The notes beneath the pieces were generated by a model, which saw only the letters and a list, made by a program, of their open reading frames with translations, searched no databases and was not told the DNA's origin. The translations under genes and the position numbers were made by a program. From Caenimonas koreensis DSM 17982 (lineage in GTDB: Bacteria > Pseudomonadota > Gammaproteobacteria > Burkholderiales > Burkholderiaceae_C), in NCBI RefSeq assembly GCF_009646335.1, contig NZ_WJBU01000020.1, positions 21,226-85,225 of the forward strand: DNA of 64,000 nt, in the 5' to 3' direction. Below, piece after piece: positions 20,906 to 29,606 of this stretch (positions are counted from its first letter, which is position 1; each line of letters begins with the position of its first letter).

Positions 20906-21994
20906 CTAAAAAAGCATCCCCTGCCCCTGCATCCCCGGCGGGCGAAATTGCGACGTATCGAACACGATGTGCTTCCTGTTGAAGCCGATTCGCTCGCACG
21001 CCTTTCTAAAGCGCTGGCCGATCAGCTCGGCCCATGGGCCTGCGCCTTTCATGCGCGTCGCGAAATCGGCGTCGTAGTCTTTGCCGCCGCGCATGTCGTG
21101 GATGCGCGCCATCACACGCGCGGCGCGTTGCGGGTAATGCACCTCCAGCCATTGTTTGAAGAGCGGGCTCACCTCCCAGGGCAGGCGAATGACGTGATAG
21201 AACGCGCTGCGCGCACCGGCGTCCCATGCGGCTTCGAGCACTTGCTCCATGTCTTCGGTGAGGAAGGGGATCTGCGGCGCAAGGCTCACCGCCGTGGGCA
21301 CGCCGTTCTCGGTGAGCGTGCGCAAGGTACGCAGCCTTCGATGCGGCGCTGCGGCGCGCGGCTCCAGCTTGCGCGTCAATTCCGCGTCGAGCGATGTGAT
21401 GGTCACGCTCACCGAAGCAAGCCCCTTTGCAGCCATGGGCGCGATGAGGTCCAGGTCGCGCTCAACACCGCTCGACTTCGTGACGAGGCCAAAGCAGTGA
21501 TTCGTCTCATGCATCAGCTCGATCACGGCGCGTGTGAGGCGCAGTTCACGCTCGATGGGTTGGTAGCAGTCCGTCACCGTGCCGATGGCGATGAGCTTAG
21601 GCTCATAGTGCTTCTTCGACAGCTCATGCCTGAGCACGGAGGCGATGTTTCGCTTGGCGACGATCTTTGTTTCGAAGTCGAGGCCGGGCGACATGTTGAG
21701 GTAGCTGTGCGAAGGCCGCGCGTAGCAATAGATGCAGCCATGCTCGCAGCCGCGATACGGATTGACAGACCGCTCGAAGTACACATCAGGCGACTCGTTG
21801 CTGGTGATCACGCTGCGCGCGTTCTCCCAGATCACTTCGGTGCGCAGCGGCTCGCGATGCTCGGCCTGGCCCTCATCGAGCGTGGTCCATCCATCGTCAA
21901 ATGCCTCGCGCGCATCGCGTTCGAAACGATGCGCGAGCTGAGTCGCTGCGCCGCGGCCCTTGATCGCTGCCAGGGGTATGTGCACCTCGCTCAT
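20906..21994 (-). CDS. PA0069-type radical SAM protein (SPL-like)
   Basis: The 362-residue protein carries the radical-SAM cluster motif CxxxCxxC in YRGCEHGCIYCYARPSH (about residues 78-94), followed by a TIM-barrel of the spore photoproduct lyase-related family that includes Pseudomonas PA0069 and Rv2578c. The family is presumed to bind SAM and a 4Fe-4S cluster and to act on an unknown, possibly nucleic-acid, substrate. Its promoter region holds a perfect LexA-type SOS box 14 bases upstream of the start codon, consistent with a DNA-damage role. No clear Shine-Dalgarno sequence precedes the ATG. Family assignment is firm; the reaction is not known. Confidence 0.92.
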   Translation of the reverse strand: MSEVHIPLAAIKGRGAATQLAHRFERDAREAFDDGWTTLDEGQAEHREPLRTEVIWENARSVITSNESPDVYFERSVNPYRGCEHGCIYCYARPSHSYLNMSPGLDFETKIVAKRNIASVLRHELSKKHYEPKLIAIGTVTDCYQPIERELRLTRAVIELMHETNHCFGLVTKSSGVERDLDLIAPMAAKGLASVSVTITSLDAELTRKLEPRAAAPHRRLRTLRTLTENGVPTAVSLAPQIPFLTEDMEQVLEAAWDAGARSAFYHVIRLPWEVSPLFKQWLEVHYPQRAARVMARIHDMRGGKDYDADFATRMKGAGPWAELIGQRFRKACERIGFNRKHIVFDTSQFRPPGMQGQGMLF

Positions 21995-22007
21995 CAGTGG
22001 CTGTCAC

Positions 22008-22027
22008 TACTGTTCATCCATACAGTA
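22008..22027. promoter_or_regulatory. Perfect LexA (SOS) box
   Basis: The sequence is TACTGT (22008-22013), eight bases, then ACAGTA (22022-22027), an exact match to the proteobacterial LexA consensus TACTGT-N8-ACAGTA with full dyad symmetry. It sits 14 bases before the start of the minus-strand radical SAM gene and 78 bases before cioA on the plus strand. It is best placed to repress the radical SAM gene; an effect on cioA is possible. Confidence 0.85.
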
Positions 22028-22104
22028 TGCACCTCGGGGCCGATCACCGCAATCAAGGCCACTGTTGCCCTTGTTGTCTTTGCGCGGGTGGTAGTCTCCA
22101 CGCC

Positions 22105-23502
22105 ATGGATCCGCTCCTGCTCTCGCGACTTCAGTTCGCTGCAAATATCAGTTTCCACATCCTCTTTCCGACGATCAACATCGCGCTCTGCTGGTTCCTC
22201 GTCTACTTCCGGTTGCGACACTCCGCCGCATACGGAACGAAGGATTCCAAAGGCTGGGAAGAGGCCTATTACCTCTGGACCAAAGTTTTCGCGCTCACGT
22301 TTGCGCTAGGCGTCGTGTCCGGCGTGACGATGAGTTTCCAGTTCGGCACGAACTGGCCCGGCTACATGGAGAAAACCGGCAACATCGCCGGCCCGCTGCT
22401 CGGCTATGAAGTGCTCACGGCGTTCTTCCTCGAAGCAACCTTCCTCGGCATCATGCTGTTCGGCCGGGGCCGCGTGTCAGACCGCGTTCATCTCGTCGCC
22501 ACGCTCATGGTCGCGATCGGCACCACGATGTCGGCCTTCTGGATCCTCAGCCTGAACTCGTGGATGCAAACGCCCGCCGGCTACGAAATCATCAACGGCA
22601 AGGTCCACGCAACGAACTGGTTTGATGTCGTTTTCAATCCATCGTTTCCGTACCGGCTGGTGCACAAGCTGCTCGCCTCGACACTCACGGCTGCATTCCT
22701 GATTGCAGGCCTGTCCGCATGGCAGCTGCTTCGCAACACAGCCAATGAAGGCACACGGCGCGCGCTGCGAGCGGGCGTGGTTGCAGCGGCGATTGCCATT
22801 CCGCTGCAGATCATCGCGGGCGACATGCACGGCCTGAACACGCTGGAGCACCAGCCCGCCAAGATCGCCGCGATCGAAGGCATCTGGCAGACCGAGAAGG
22901 GCGCACCGCTCACGCTCTTCGGCTGGCCCAATGAAGAGGAACGCCGCACTGACTACGCGATCCAGGTGCCGGGGCTTGCCAGCCTCATCCTCGCGCACGA
23001 CATCGACGCCGAGATCAAGGGGCTTGAAGAATTCCCCAATGCGCATCCACCCGTGGCACCTGTCTTCTGGAGCTTCCGTGTGATGGTAGGCGTGGGCGTG
23101 CTGATGCTGCTCGTGTCGTGGTGGGCCGCGTGGTCGCTGTGGCGCGCGCATCGCGCAGCGCTGGGGTCGGGCCGCATGGCGGTGTATCCGCGCAAGATGC
23201 TCATCGCGCTGTCGGCCATGACGTTCTCGGGCTGGGTGTCCACACTCTCGGGCTGGTATGTGACGGAGGTCGGCCGCCAGCCCTTCATCGTGTACGGCCT
23301 ATATCGCACGGCAGACATGGTCGCGGACCATCCTGCGGGCATGGTGCTTTCCACACTCATCGCGTATTTGCTGGTCTATGTGTTCCTGCTGGTGTCGTAT
23401 GTGCTGGTGCTGATGCACATGGCGCAACACCCGGCGCAAGCGCCTGCTGTCGCGTCACCGCAAAGCCCGCAACCCGCTGAGCCGATCAGCGGCCCGGCGT
23501 GA
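22105..23502 (+). CDS. cioA: Cyanide-insensitive (bd-type) quinol oxidase subunit I
   Basis: The 465-residue membrane protein matches cytochrome bd / CIO subunit I, the haem-bearing quinol oxidase subunit of the inner membrane. Nine or so membrane segments are visible, with the haem-ligand region near SRLQFAANISFHI, the VTMSFQFGTNWPG quinol-side segment, and the conserved GWYVTEVGRQPFIVYG. The Q-loop is short, as in CioA rather than E. coli CydA. The ATG at 22105 begins MDPLLLSRLQF, the family's normal start; an upstream in-frame extension to 21997 is Cys-rich, would run through the LexA box and is rejected. It is followed 13 bases later by subunit II. Confidence 0.95.
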   Translation: MDPLLLSRLQFAANISFHILFPTINIALCWFLVYFRLRHSAAYGTKDSKGWEEAYYLWTKVFALTFALGVVSGVTMSFQFGTNWPGYMEKTGNIAGPLLGYEVLTAFFLEATFLGIMLFGRGRVSDRVHLVATLMVAIGTTMSAFWILSLNSWMQTPAGYEIINGKVHATNWFDVVFNPSFPYRLVHKLLASTLTAAFLIAGLSAWQLLRNTANEGTRRALRAGVVAAAIAIPLQIIAGDMHGLNTLEHQPAKIAAIEGIWQTEKGAPLTLFGWPNEEERRTDYAIQVPGLASLILAHDIDAEIKGLEEFPNAHPPVAPVFWSFRVMVGVGVLMLLVSWWAAWSLWRAHRAALGSGRMAVYPRKMLIALSAMTFSGWVSTLSGWYVTEVGRQPFIVYGLYRTADMVADHPAGMVLSTLIAYLLVYVFLLVSYVLVLMHMAQHPAQAPAVASPQSPQPAEPISGPA

Positions 23503-23515
23503 AGGAGCAGCGACG

Positions 23516-24529
23516 ATGAACTGGGAAACCGCCCTGCCGCTCTTCTTCATGGCCGTGATGGGCCTGTCGCTGCTCGCGTATGTGATCCTCGACGGCTACG
23601 ACCTGGGCGTCGGCATCCTGCTGCCGTTTGCAAGCGACACGGAAAAAGACGTGATGGTCTCGAGCATCGGCCCCTTCTGGGACGCGAATGAAACCTGGCT
23701 GGTGCTGGGAATCGGCGTGTTGCTGATCGCCTTTCCAATGGCGCACAGCATCGTGCTGTCGTCACTTTATCTGCCCGTCGCCGTGATGTTGATCGGCCTC
23801 ATCCTGCGCGGCGTGTCGTTCGACTTCCGCGTGAAGGCGCGTGACGCCCACAAGGGCCGGTGGAACAAACTCTTTGCGCTCGGCTCGCTCATCACCTCCA
23901 TGGCGCAAGGCTGGATGCTCGGCAGCTTTCTCACGGGCTTTGGCGATGACGCGATTGCGCTCGCCTTCAGCGCAGGCATCGCGCTGACGCTCCCCACGGC
24001 TTACGCCATGCTCGGCGCCGGCTGGCTCATCATGAAAACGGGCGACGAGCTGCAAGCGAAGTCCGCAGCGTGGGCGCGCAAGGTGTTGTGGCCGATGGGC
24101 CTGGCGCTCGTCGGTATCTCGATGGCAACACCCCTGATCAGCCAAACGGTGTTCGATCGCTGGTTCGCGCTGCCGCAGTTGATTGGCCTGCTGCCGATTC
24201 CGGTGGCCTGCGCCGTCGCGTTCTTCGCCACATTCGAAGTGCTGCGCAAACCGAAGATCGTCGCCGCAGGTTACGGATGGATCGTCTTCGCCAGCACCGT
24301 CATGATTTTCATCCTGGCGTTTCTCGGCCTGACCTACAGCATGTATCCGTACATCGTGATCGACCGCCTGACGGTCTGGCAAGCCGCCAGCGCCACTGAG
24401 TCGCTCTTCGTGATCTTCGTCGGCGTTGCGATCACCCTGCCCGTGATCATCGTGTACACGATCTTCATGTACCGCGTGTTCTGGGGGAAGGCGACTGAGT
24501 TGACCTACGGTATGGGTTCTGGGTCTTGA
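23516..24529 (+). CDS. cioB: Cyanide-insensitive (bd-type) quinol oxidase subunit II
   Basis: The 337-residue protein is cytochrome bd/CIO subunit II, with eight to nine membrane helices and the signature YVILDGYDLGVGILLPF near the N-terminus, followed by WDANETWLVLG. It partners CioA to reduce O2 to water with quinol electrons without pumping protons, giving respiration at low oxygen or in the presence of cyanide or sulfide. A GGAG ribosome-binding site (AAGGAGCAGCGACG) precedes the ATG. No CydX-like small subunit is seen after it; the next 420 bases are non-coding. Confidence 0.95.
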   Translation: MNWETALPLFFMAVMGLSLLAYVILDGYDLGVGILLPFASDTEKDVMVSSIGPFWDANETWLVLGIGVLLIAFPMAHSIVLSSLYLPVAVMLIGLILRGVSFDFRVKARDAHKGRWNKLFALGSLITSMAQGWMLGSFLTGFGDDAIALAFSAGIALTLPTAYAMLGAGWLIMKTGDELQAKSAAWARKVLWPMGLALVGISMATPLISQTVFDRWFALPQLIGLLPIPVACAVAFFATFEVLRKPKIVAAGYGWIVFASTVMIFILAFLGLTYSMYPYIVIDRLTVWQAASATESLFVIFVGVAITLPVIIVYTIFMYRVFWGKATELTYGMGSGS

Positions 24530-24553
24530 TTCGCGGCGCCGTCGTTCGGGGTC

Positions 24554-24658
24554 GTGACGCGGCTTGCGGATGGCCGGTTCACTCCGTGTCATTCCGCCGC
24601 CCTATGGGCGAGCTCCCTTCTTTACCTGCGTGAACCGGCCATCCGCAAGCCACGTCAC
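24554..24658 (+). repeat. Structured palindromic element, copy 1
   Basis: The 29-base arms at 24554-24582 and 24630-24658 are inverted repeats matching at 28 of 29 positions. They enclose 47 bases. Inside, CGCCC and GGGCG form a small apical hairpin around TAT, flanked by the words TCCGTGTCATTCCGCCG and GCTCCCTTCTTTACCTGC. The same two words recur, in reverse orientation, in copy 2. The arms differ in sequence between the copies but pair within each, which suggests a conserved RNA or DNA structure, or a mobile repeat of REP/MITE type. Confidence 0.8.
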
Positions 24659-24800
24659 TGGACAGAGCGGTGGCTGTTTTCTCAGTGAAATCGGACGCGC
24701 CCGTTGGAGTGCGCTCGGCCCGTGATTGCCGAGTTCGACCTCACTGAGCAAATGTCGCCCGCGCGGGTGATGACCGAGTAAATCACCCACCGCTGCGTGC

Positions 24801-24906
24801 GTGCTGCGGAGGCCGGGTGGCCTTTTCCCGCAGGTAAAGAAGGGAGCCCGGCCTCGTGGCCGGCGGAATGACACGGAGGGAAAAGGCCACCCGGCCTCCG
24901 CAGCAC
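24801..24906 (-). repeat. Structured palindromic element, copy 2 (inverted)
   Basis: The 29-base arms at 24801-24829 and 24878-24906 are perfectly complementary (29 of 29). They enclose 48 bases that, read on the minus strand, start with TCCGTGTCATTCCGCCG and end with GCTCCCTTCTTTACCTGC, as in copy 1. The apical hairpin here is CCGGCC-ACGA-GGCCGG rather than CGCCC-TAT-GGGCG. Loop words are kept while both stems change with pairing preserved. It lies 45 bases downstream of the nitronate monooxygenase stop and could also act as a bidirectional terminator. Confidence 0.8.
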
Positions 24907-24951
24907 ACCCCCGAAAGTTCAGCGCCCCAAACAGCAGCGCCCAAAAAAAGG

Positions 24952-25914
24952 CTACAGACTCAACCGCGCCCGAGCCTCAGCGTACTCACGCTTGAGCTTG
25001 GCGACGTAGGCTGCGGTACTGGTGACCTCAGTGACGGCGCCAATACCCTGGCCGCAACCCCAGATGTCCTTCCAGGCCTTCGCCTTGCTGCCATCGGCAC
25101 CCGCGAAGTTCATGGTCTTGACATCGCCCTCGGGCAAATGATCAGGGTCCATGCCCGCGGCCACGATGCTCGGGCGCAGGTAGTTGCCGTGCACGCCCGT
25201 GAAGAGGCTGGAATAAACGATGTCGTCAGAGTTGCAATCGACAATCGCCTGCTTGTACGCATCGCTGGCGCGCGCTTCGTTCGTGGCGATAAACGCAGAG
25301 CCGATGTACGCAAAGTCAGCGCCCATCGCTTGCGCTGCGAGCACGGCGCCACCCGTCGAGATCGAGCCGCTGAGTGCAAGCGGGCCATCGAACCACGTGC
25401 GGATTTCCTGCACCAGCGCAAACGGGCTCTTCACGCCGGCGTGGCCACCAGCACCAGCAGCCACGGCGATCAGGCCGTCAGCGCCCTTTTCAATCGCCTT
25501 CTTGGCGAAGAAGTTGTTGATGATGTCGTGCAGCACAACGCCGCCGTAGCTATGGATCGCCTCGTTCACATCAGAGCGAGCGCCCAGCGACGTGATGATG
25601 ATCGGCACCTTGTATTTGACGACCATCTCCATGTCGTGCTCGAGCCGGTCATTGCTCTTGTGCACGATCTGGTTGATGGCGAACGGCGCCGACGGGTTGT
25701 CCGGGTTCGCCTTGTCGTACGCAGCGAGCGTCTCGGTGATTTCGTGCAGCCATTCGTCAAGCTGCGCGGCAGGCCGTGCATTCAACGCGGGCATGGAGCC
25801 CACAACACCCGCCTTGCACTGCTCGATCACGAGCTTGGGGTTGCTGATGATGAAAAGCGGCGAACCAATGACGGGAAACGGGAGCTTGCTCAGCGCGGGA
25901 GGCAGACGTGACAT
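24952..25914 (-). CDS. Nitronate monooxygenase family flavoprotein
   Basis: The 320-residue protein belongs to the NMO/2-nitropropane dioxygenase family of FMN TIM-barrel enzymes, which oxidise nitronates such as propionate-3-nitronate to keto acids. Visible landmarks are the N-terminal LPFPVIGSPLFIIS, the FMN-phosphate segment GAGGHAGVKSPFALVQEI (about residues 175-195) and the GADFAYIGSAFIATNEA loop. Related proteins in betaproteobacteria often sit, as here, behind an acyl-CoA dehydrogenase. It lies 20 bases downstream of that gene and is probably co-transcribed with it and etfBA. The exact substrate is not known. Confidence 0.9.
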   Translation of the reverse strand: MSRLPPALSKLPFPVIGSPLFIISNPKLVIEQCKAGVVGSMPALNARPAAQLDEWLHEITETLAAYDKANPDNPSAPFAINQIVHKSNDRLEHDMEMVVKYKVPIIITSLGARSDVNEAIHSYGGVVLHDIINNFFAKKAIEKGADGLIAVAAGAGGHAGVKSPFALVQEIRTWFDGPLALSGSISTGGAVLAAQAMGADFAYIGSAFIATNEARASDAYKQAIVDCNSDDIVYSSLFTGVHGNYLRPSIVAAGMDPDHLPEGDVKTMNFAGADGSKAKAWKDIWGCGQGIGAVTEVTSTAAYVAKLKREYAEARARLSL

Positions 25915-25934
25915 GGGTTGATTTCCGGAGTTGA

Positions 25935-27725
25935 TCAGAAAGCTTCGATAGCCAGCGCGGTGACGCTGCCTGCGCCATCGACGATAGCGTCGCGTGTGCC
26001 CGGCGCCTTCGCCAGGATGTGCTCTGCATAAAAGCGCGCGGTCGCAACCTTCGCTTCCATGAAGGCCTTGTCTTCACCGCTGGCGGCGAGGTCTTCAGCC
26101 GCCATGAGCGAGCGCGCCAGCTGCCAGCCTGCTACGACGTTGCCCGCGAGCATGAGGTAAGGCACCGAGCCGGCAAACGCCGCATTCGGCGATGTCTTGG
26201 AGTTGCCTGCGATGAAGTCGACGACATCGAGGAAAGCCTGGCGCGCCGCCGTGAGCTTCTTCGCGACGGCTTTGGCCGCGGCGCTGTCGCGCTTGGACAA
26301 TTCGCCTTCGGTCTTTTCGATCTGCGCAGCAATCGCCTTGGCCACCTGCCCACCATCGCGCGCCGTCTTGCGGCCCACGAGGTCGTTCGCCTGGATGGCA
26401 GTGGTGCCTTCGTAGATCGTGAGGATCTTTGCGTCGCGGTAATGCTGCGCCGCGCCCGTCTCTTCAATAAAGCCCATGCCGCCGTGCACCTGCACGCCCA
26501 GCGAGGTGACTTCCAGGCTCATCTCGGTGCTGTAGCCCTTCACGAGCGGCACCATGAATTCGTAGAACGACTGGTTCTGCTTGCGCACGTCAGCATCAGG
26601 ATGGTGGTGCGCCGCGTCGTAGGCCGATGCAGCCACCGTTGCCATCGCACGGCAGCCTTCGGTGTAGGCGCGCATCGTCATCAACATGCGCTTGACGTCG
26701 GGGTGGTGAATGATCGGCGCGCTGGCGCTGATCGAGCCATCCACCGGGCGTGATTGCACACGGTCTTTCGCGTAGCCCACGGCCTTTTGATAAGCGCGCT
26801 CTGCTACTGCAATGCCCTGCACGCCCACCGCAAAACGCGCAGCGTTCATCATGATGAACATGTATTCGAGGCCGCGATTTTCCTGGCCGACGAGGTAGCC
26901 CACGCCGCCGCCGTGATCGCCGAACTGCAGCACCGCCGTGGGCGATGCCTTGATGCCCAGCTTGTGTTCGATGCTCACGCAATGCACGTCGTTGCGCGCA
27001 CCGAGCGAGCCATCACCGTTGACCATGAACTTCGGCACTACGAACAGGCTGATGCCCTTGACGCCTTCAGGCGCACCCACAACGCGAGCGAGCACCAGGT
27101 GCACGATGTTCTCGGCCATGTCGTGCTCGCCATACGTGATAAAGATCTTCGTGCCGAAGATCTTGTACGTGCCATCGGGTTGCGGCTCGGCGCGTGTGCG
27201 CACCATCGCCAGGTCAGAGCCTGCCTGCGGCTCCGTCAGGTTCATCGTGCCAGTCCACTTGCCGGACACGAGGTTTTCAAGATACGTCGCCTTCAGGTCA
27301 TCCGAGCCTGCGGTGAGCAACGCTTCAATGGCGCCATCGGTCAGCAGCGGGCACAGCGCGAAGCTCAGGTTGGCCGAGTTGAGAATTTCGCCGCATGCAG
27401 CGCCGATGGTTTTCGGCAAGCCCTGGCCGCCGAAATCCGTCGGATGCTGCAGGCCCTGCCAGCCACCTTCGGCGTATTGCTTGAACGCTTCCTTGAAGCC
27501 CGGCGTTGTCGTGACCACGCCGGCTTTCCAGCTCGACGGATTACGGTCGCCGTCCACATTCAGCGGCGCGACCACGCCCTCATTGAATTTCGCACACTCT
27601 TCAAGCACGGCTTGCGCCGTGTCGAAGCCGGCTTCTTCAAAGCCGGGGATCTTCGCGATCTCATCGATGCCCGCCAGATGGCGAATGTCGAAGAGCATGT
27701 CTTTGAGCGGAGCTTTATAGGTCAT
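25935..27725 (-). CDS. Acyl-CoA dehydrogenase (DmdC-like, long form)
   Basis: The 596-residue length and the extra N- and C-terminal regions fit the long acyl-CoA dehydrogenase subfamily that includes 3-methylmercaptopropionyl-CoA dehydrogenase. The start MTYKAPLKDMLFDI is typical. FAD-binding motifs MNLTEPQAGSDL and KIFITYGEHD are present. The catalytic glutamate lies in ILTIYEGTTAIQ (about residue 430). It oxidises acyl-CoA to enoyl-CoA and passes electrons to ETF, encoded directly upstream. The substrate cannot be fixed; a plain fatty acyl-CoA is as likely as a sulfur compound. Confidence 0.93.
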   Translation of the reverse strand: MTYKAPLKDMLFDIRHLAGIDEIAKIPGFEEAGFDTAQAVLEECAKFNEGVVAPLNVDGDRNPSSWKAGVVTTTPGFKEAFKQYAEGGWQGLQHPTDFGGQGLPKTIGAACGEILNSANLSFALCPLLTDGAIEALLTAGSDDLKATYLENLVSGKWTGTMNLTEPQAGSDLAMVRTRAEPQPDGTYKIFGTKIFITYGEHDMAENIVHLVLARVVGAPEGVKGISLFVVPKFMVNGDGSLGARNDVHCVSIEHKLGIKASPTAVLQFGDHGGGVGYLVGQENRGLEYMFIMMNAARFAVGVQGIAVAERAYQKAVGYAKDRVQSRPVDGSISASAPIIHHPDVKRMLMTMRAYTEGCRAMATVAASAYDAAHHHPDADVRKQNQSFYEFMVPLVKGYSTEMSLEVTSLGVQVHGGMGFIEETGAAQHYRDAKILTIYEGTTAIQANDLVGRKTARDGGQVAKAIAAQIEKTEGELSKRDSAAAKAVAKKLTAARQAFLDVVDFIAGNSKTSPNAAFAGSVPYLMLAGNVVAGWQLARSLMAAEDLAASGEDKAFMEAKVATARFYAEHILAKAPGTRDAIVDGAGSVTALAIEAF

Positions 27726-27735
27726 CTTTTAGGTC

Positions 27736-27815
27736 GAGCGTTAGGCGTTGAGCGTTGAGCGCGAGAAGAAGGAACGCCGGGAATTCGCTCAACGCCGAAC
27801 GCCCAACGCCCAACC
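27736..27815. repeat. Dispersed imperfect palindrome, copy A (intercistronic)
   Basis: The 80 bases between the etfA stop and the acyl-CoA dehydrogenase start are made of repeated GCGTTGAGCG / CGCCCAACGCC-type words with partial dyad symmetry. A closely related 61-base sequence lies at 38397-38457; copy A carries an extra insert of about 18 bases near its centre. Here it would form an mRNA stem between two cistrons. Confidence 0.7.
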
Positions 27816-28748
27816 TCACAAGGCTTTGATCAGCTCGGGAATCGCGGTGAACAGATCGGCTTCCAGGCCGTAATCTGCCACCGAGAAAATCGGCGCTTCG
27901 GGGTCCTTGTTGATCGCGACGATCACTTTCGAATCCTTCATGCCGGCCAGGTGCTGGATGGCGCCTGAAATACCCGCTGCGATGTACAGCTGCGGCGCGA
28001 CGATCTTGCCCGTCTGGCCCACTTGCCAGTCGTTCGGTGCGTAGCCTGCATCGACCGCAGCGCGTGAAGCACCGAGTGCGGCGCCCAGCTTGTCGGCCAG
28101 CGGCGTCATCACTTCATTGAACTTCTCGCTGGAGCCGAGCGCGCGGCCACCCGACACGATGATCTTCGCGGCGGTGAGTTCGGGGCGGTCGTTCTTGGCG
28201 ATCTCGTTGCCTTCGAAGTGGCTCTTGCCGCTGTCTGCAACTGCCGTGGCTGCTTCGATGGCAGCTGCGCCACCTGCGGCCGCTGCCGGATCAAAACCCG
28301 TCGTGCGAACGGTGATGACCTTCTTGTCGTCCAGGCTCTGCACCGTGGCGATGGCGTTGCCGGCGTAGATGGGGCGCTCGAACGTGTCGGCGCTGTCGAT
28401 CTTCGTCACGTCGCTGATCTGGCCCACATCGAGCTTGGCTGCCACGCGCGGCGCCACGTTCTTGCCGCTGGCCGTTGCCGGGAACAGGATGTGCGAATAG
28501 CTGCCTGCCAATGCCAGCACTTGCGCTGCGATGTTCTCTGCCAGGCCGTGCGCGAAGTGCTCGCCTTCGGCATGGATGACTTTGCTCACGCCTGCAATCT
28601 GCGCTGCTGCCTTGGCCGCTTCACCGGCGTTGTGGCCTGCGACCAGCACGTGCACATCGCCACCGCATTGCGCAGCGGCTGTCACGGTGTTGAGCGTCGC
28701 GCCCTTGATGGTGGCGTTGTCGTGTTCTGCAATTACGAGTGCGGTCAT
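27816..28748 (-). CDS. etfA: Electron transfer flavoprotein subunit alpha
   Basis: The 310-residue protein is ETF-alpha, carrying most of the FAD site that accepts electrons from acyl-CoA dehydrogenases and passes them to ETF-ubiquinone oxidoreductase. The C-terminal FAD domain is clear, with [32 protein letters not shown] and [16 protein letters not shown]. The N-terminal Rossmann-like domain is normal. It starts 1 base after the etfB stop, so the two subunits are translationally coupled. Confidence 0.97.
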   Translation of the reverse strand: MTALVIAEHDNATIKGATLNTVTAAAQCGGDVHVLVAGHNAGEAAKAAAQIAGVSKVIHAEGEHFAHGLAENIAAQVLALAGSYSHILFPATASGKNVAPRVAAKLDVGQISDVTKIDSADTFERPIYAGNAIATVQSLDDKKVITVRTTGFDPAAAAGGAAAIEAATAVADSGKSHFEGNEIAKNDRPELTAAKIIVSGGRALGSSEKFNEVMTPLADKLGAALGASRAAVDAGYAPNDWQVGQTGKIVAPQLYIAAGISGAIQHLAGMKDSKVIVAINKDPEAPIFSVADYGLEADLFTAIPELIKAL

Positions 28749-28749
28749 C

Positions 28750-29499
28750 TCAAATCACCTTCGCTTCATTCTTGAGCTTCGCCACCAGAGTCGCGACATC
28801 TGGCACCTTGATACCAGCCGAGCGCTTGGGCGGCTCGGACACTTTCAGCGTCTTGAGGTGGGGCTTGACTTCAACGCCCAGGTCAGCGGGCTTGAAGGTG
28901 TCCATCTGCTTTTTCTTGGCCTTCATGATGTTGGGCAGCGTGACGTAACGCGGCTCGTTCAGGCGAAGGTCAGTGGTGATGATCGCGGGCAGCGTGATCG
29001 ACACGGTCTCCAGGCCACCATCGACTTCGCGCGTGACGCGGGCCTTGCCGTCCACCACTTCAACCTTGGAGGCAAACGTGGCCTGCGGCAGGTCGCACAG
29101 CGCGGCGAGCATCTGGCCCGTCTGGTTGCAGTCATCGTCGATGGCCTGCTTGCCCAGGATCACGAGGCCGGGTTGTTCCTTGTCGACAATCGCCTTGAGC
29201 AGCTTGGCCACCGTCAGCGGCTGCAGCTCATCGACGCATTCAACGAGGATGGCGCGGTCTGCACCAATGGCCATGGCCGTGCGCAGCGTTTCCTGGCATT
29301 GCGTGACACCGCACGACACAGCGATCACCTCGGTGACAACGCCCTTTTCCTTCAGGCGCACGGCCTCTTCGACAGCGATCTCGTCAAAGGGGTTCATGCT
29401 CATCTTCACGTTGGCGATATCGACACCCGTGCCATCCGATTTCACTCGGACTTTCACGTTGTAGTCGACCACGCGTTTGACCGGTACGAGGACCTTCAT
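28750..29499 (-). CDS. etfB: Electron transfer flavoprotein subunit beta
   Basis: The 249-residue protein is ETF-beta, binding AMP and docking dehydrogenases. It begins [17 protein letters not shown] and has the conserved [18 protein letters not shown] segment and the recognition-loop region [19 protein letters not shown]. It heads the minus-strand set etfB-etfA-acyl-CoA dehydrogenase-nitronate monooxygenase. Its upstream region carries a TATAAT box followed by a near-perfect palindrome, suggesting repression. Confidence 0.97.
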   Translation of the reverse strand: MKVLVPVKRVVDYNVKVRVKSDGTGVDIANVKMSMNPFDEIAVEEAVRLKEKGVVTEVIAVSCGVTQCQETLRTAMAIGADRAILVECVDELQPLTVAKLLKAIVDKEQPGLVILGKQAIDDDCNQTGQMLAALCDLPQATFASKVEVVDGKARVTREVDGGLETVSITLPAIITTDLRLNEPRYVTLPNIMKAKKKQMDTFKPADLGVEVKPHLKTLKVSEPPKRSAGIKVPDVATLVAKLKNEAKVI

Positions 29500-29580
29500 G
29501 CTGCTGGCTCCTGGATCTAAGGGAATTGACGTTGACGTAAGCTGGAATTCTAGGTCGCCCCGGCATGCGGACCGAAAAAA

Positions 29581-29606
29581 GAACGACCGTTCGATTTTGG
29601 ATTATA
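29581..29606 (-). promoter_or_regulatory. Putative etfB promoter with TetR-like operator
   Basis: On the minus strand TATAAT lies at 29606-29601. The dodecamer at 29592-29581 reads GAACGGTCGTTC, a dyad with one mismatch, placed where transcription would begin. A repressor bound here would block initiation. TetR-family regulators commonly control acyl-CoA metabolism genes in this group. No good -35 element is seen, so the promoter call is moderate. Confidence 0.4.

Larger units (their letters stand above)
24530..24951. other. Non-coding gap holding two related hairpin elements
   Basis: No credible gene is present in these 422 bases. Two about 105-base palindromic elements lie in opposite orientation near either end (24554-24658 and 24801-24906, listed separately). 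The 142 bases between them also contain partly inverted words (TCAGTGA near 24683 and TCACTGA near 24741). Short frames crossing the gap translate the hairpins and are spurious. The gap separates cioB from the convergent nitronate monooxygenase gene. Confidence 0.7.

Noticed and set aside
22040..22060. FNR/ANR-like site before cioA
   Set aside because: One half matches TTGAT on the minus strand but the second half does not fit ATCAA; too weak.
21997..22104. Upstream extension of cioA
   Set aside because: It would add a Cys-rich stretch unlike any CioA and would place the LexA box inside the gene.
24602..24906. Short frames in the cioB/nitronate monooxygenase gap
   Set aside because: They translate the palindromic elements on both strands and have no independent start signals; treated as repeat DNA.
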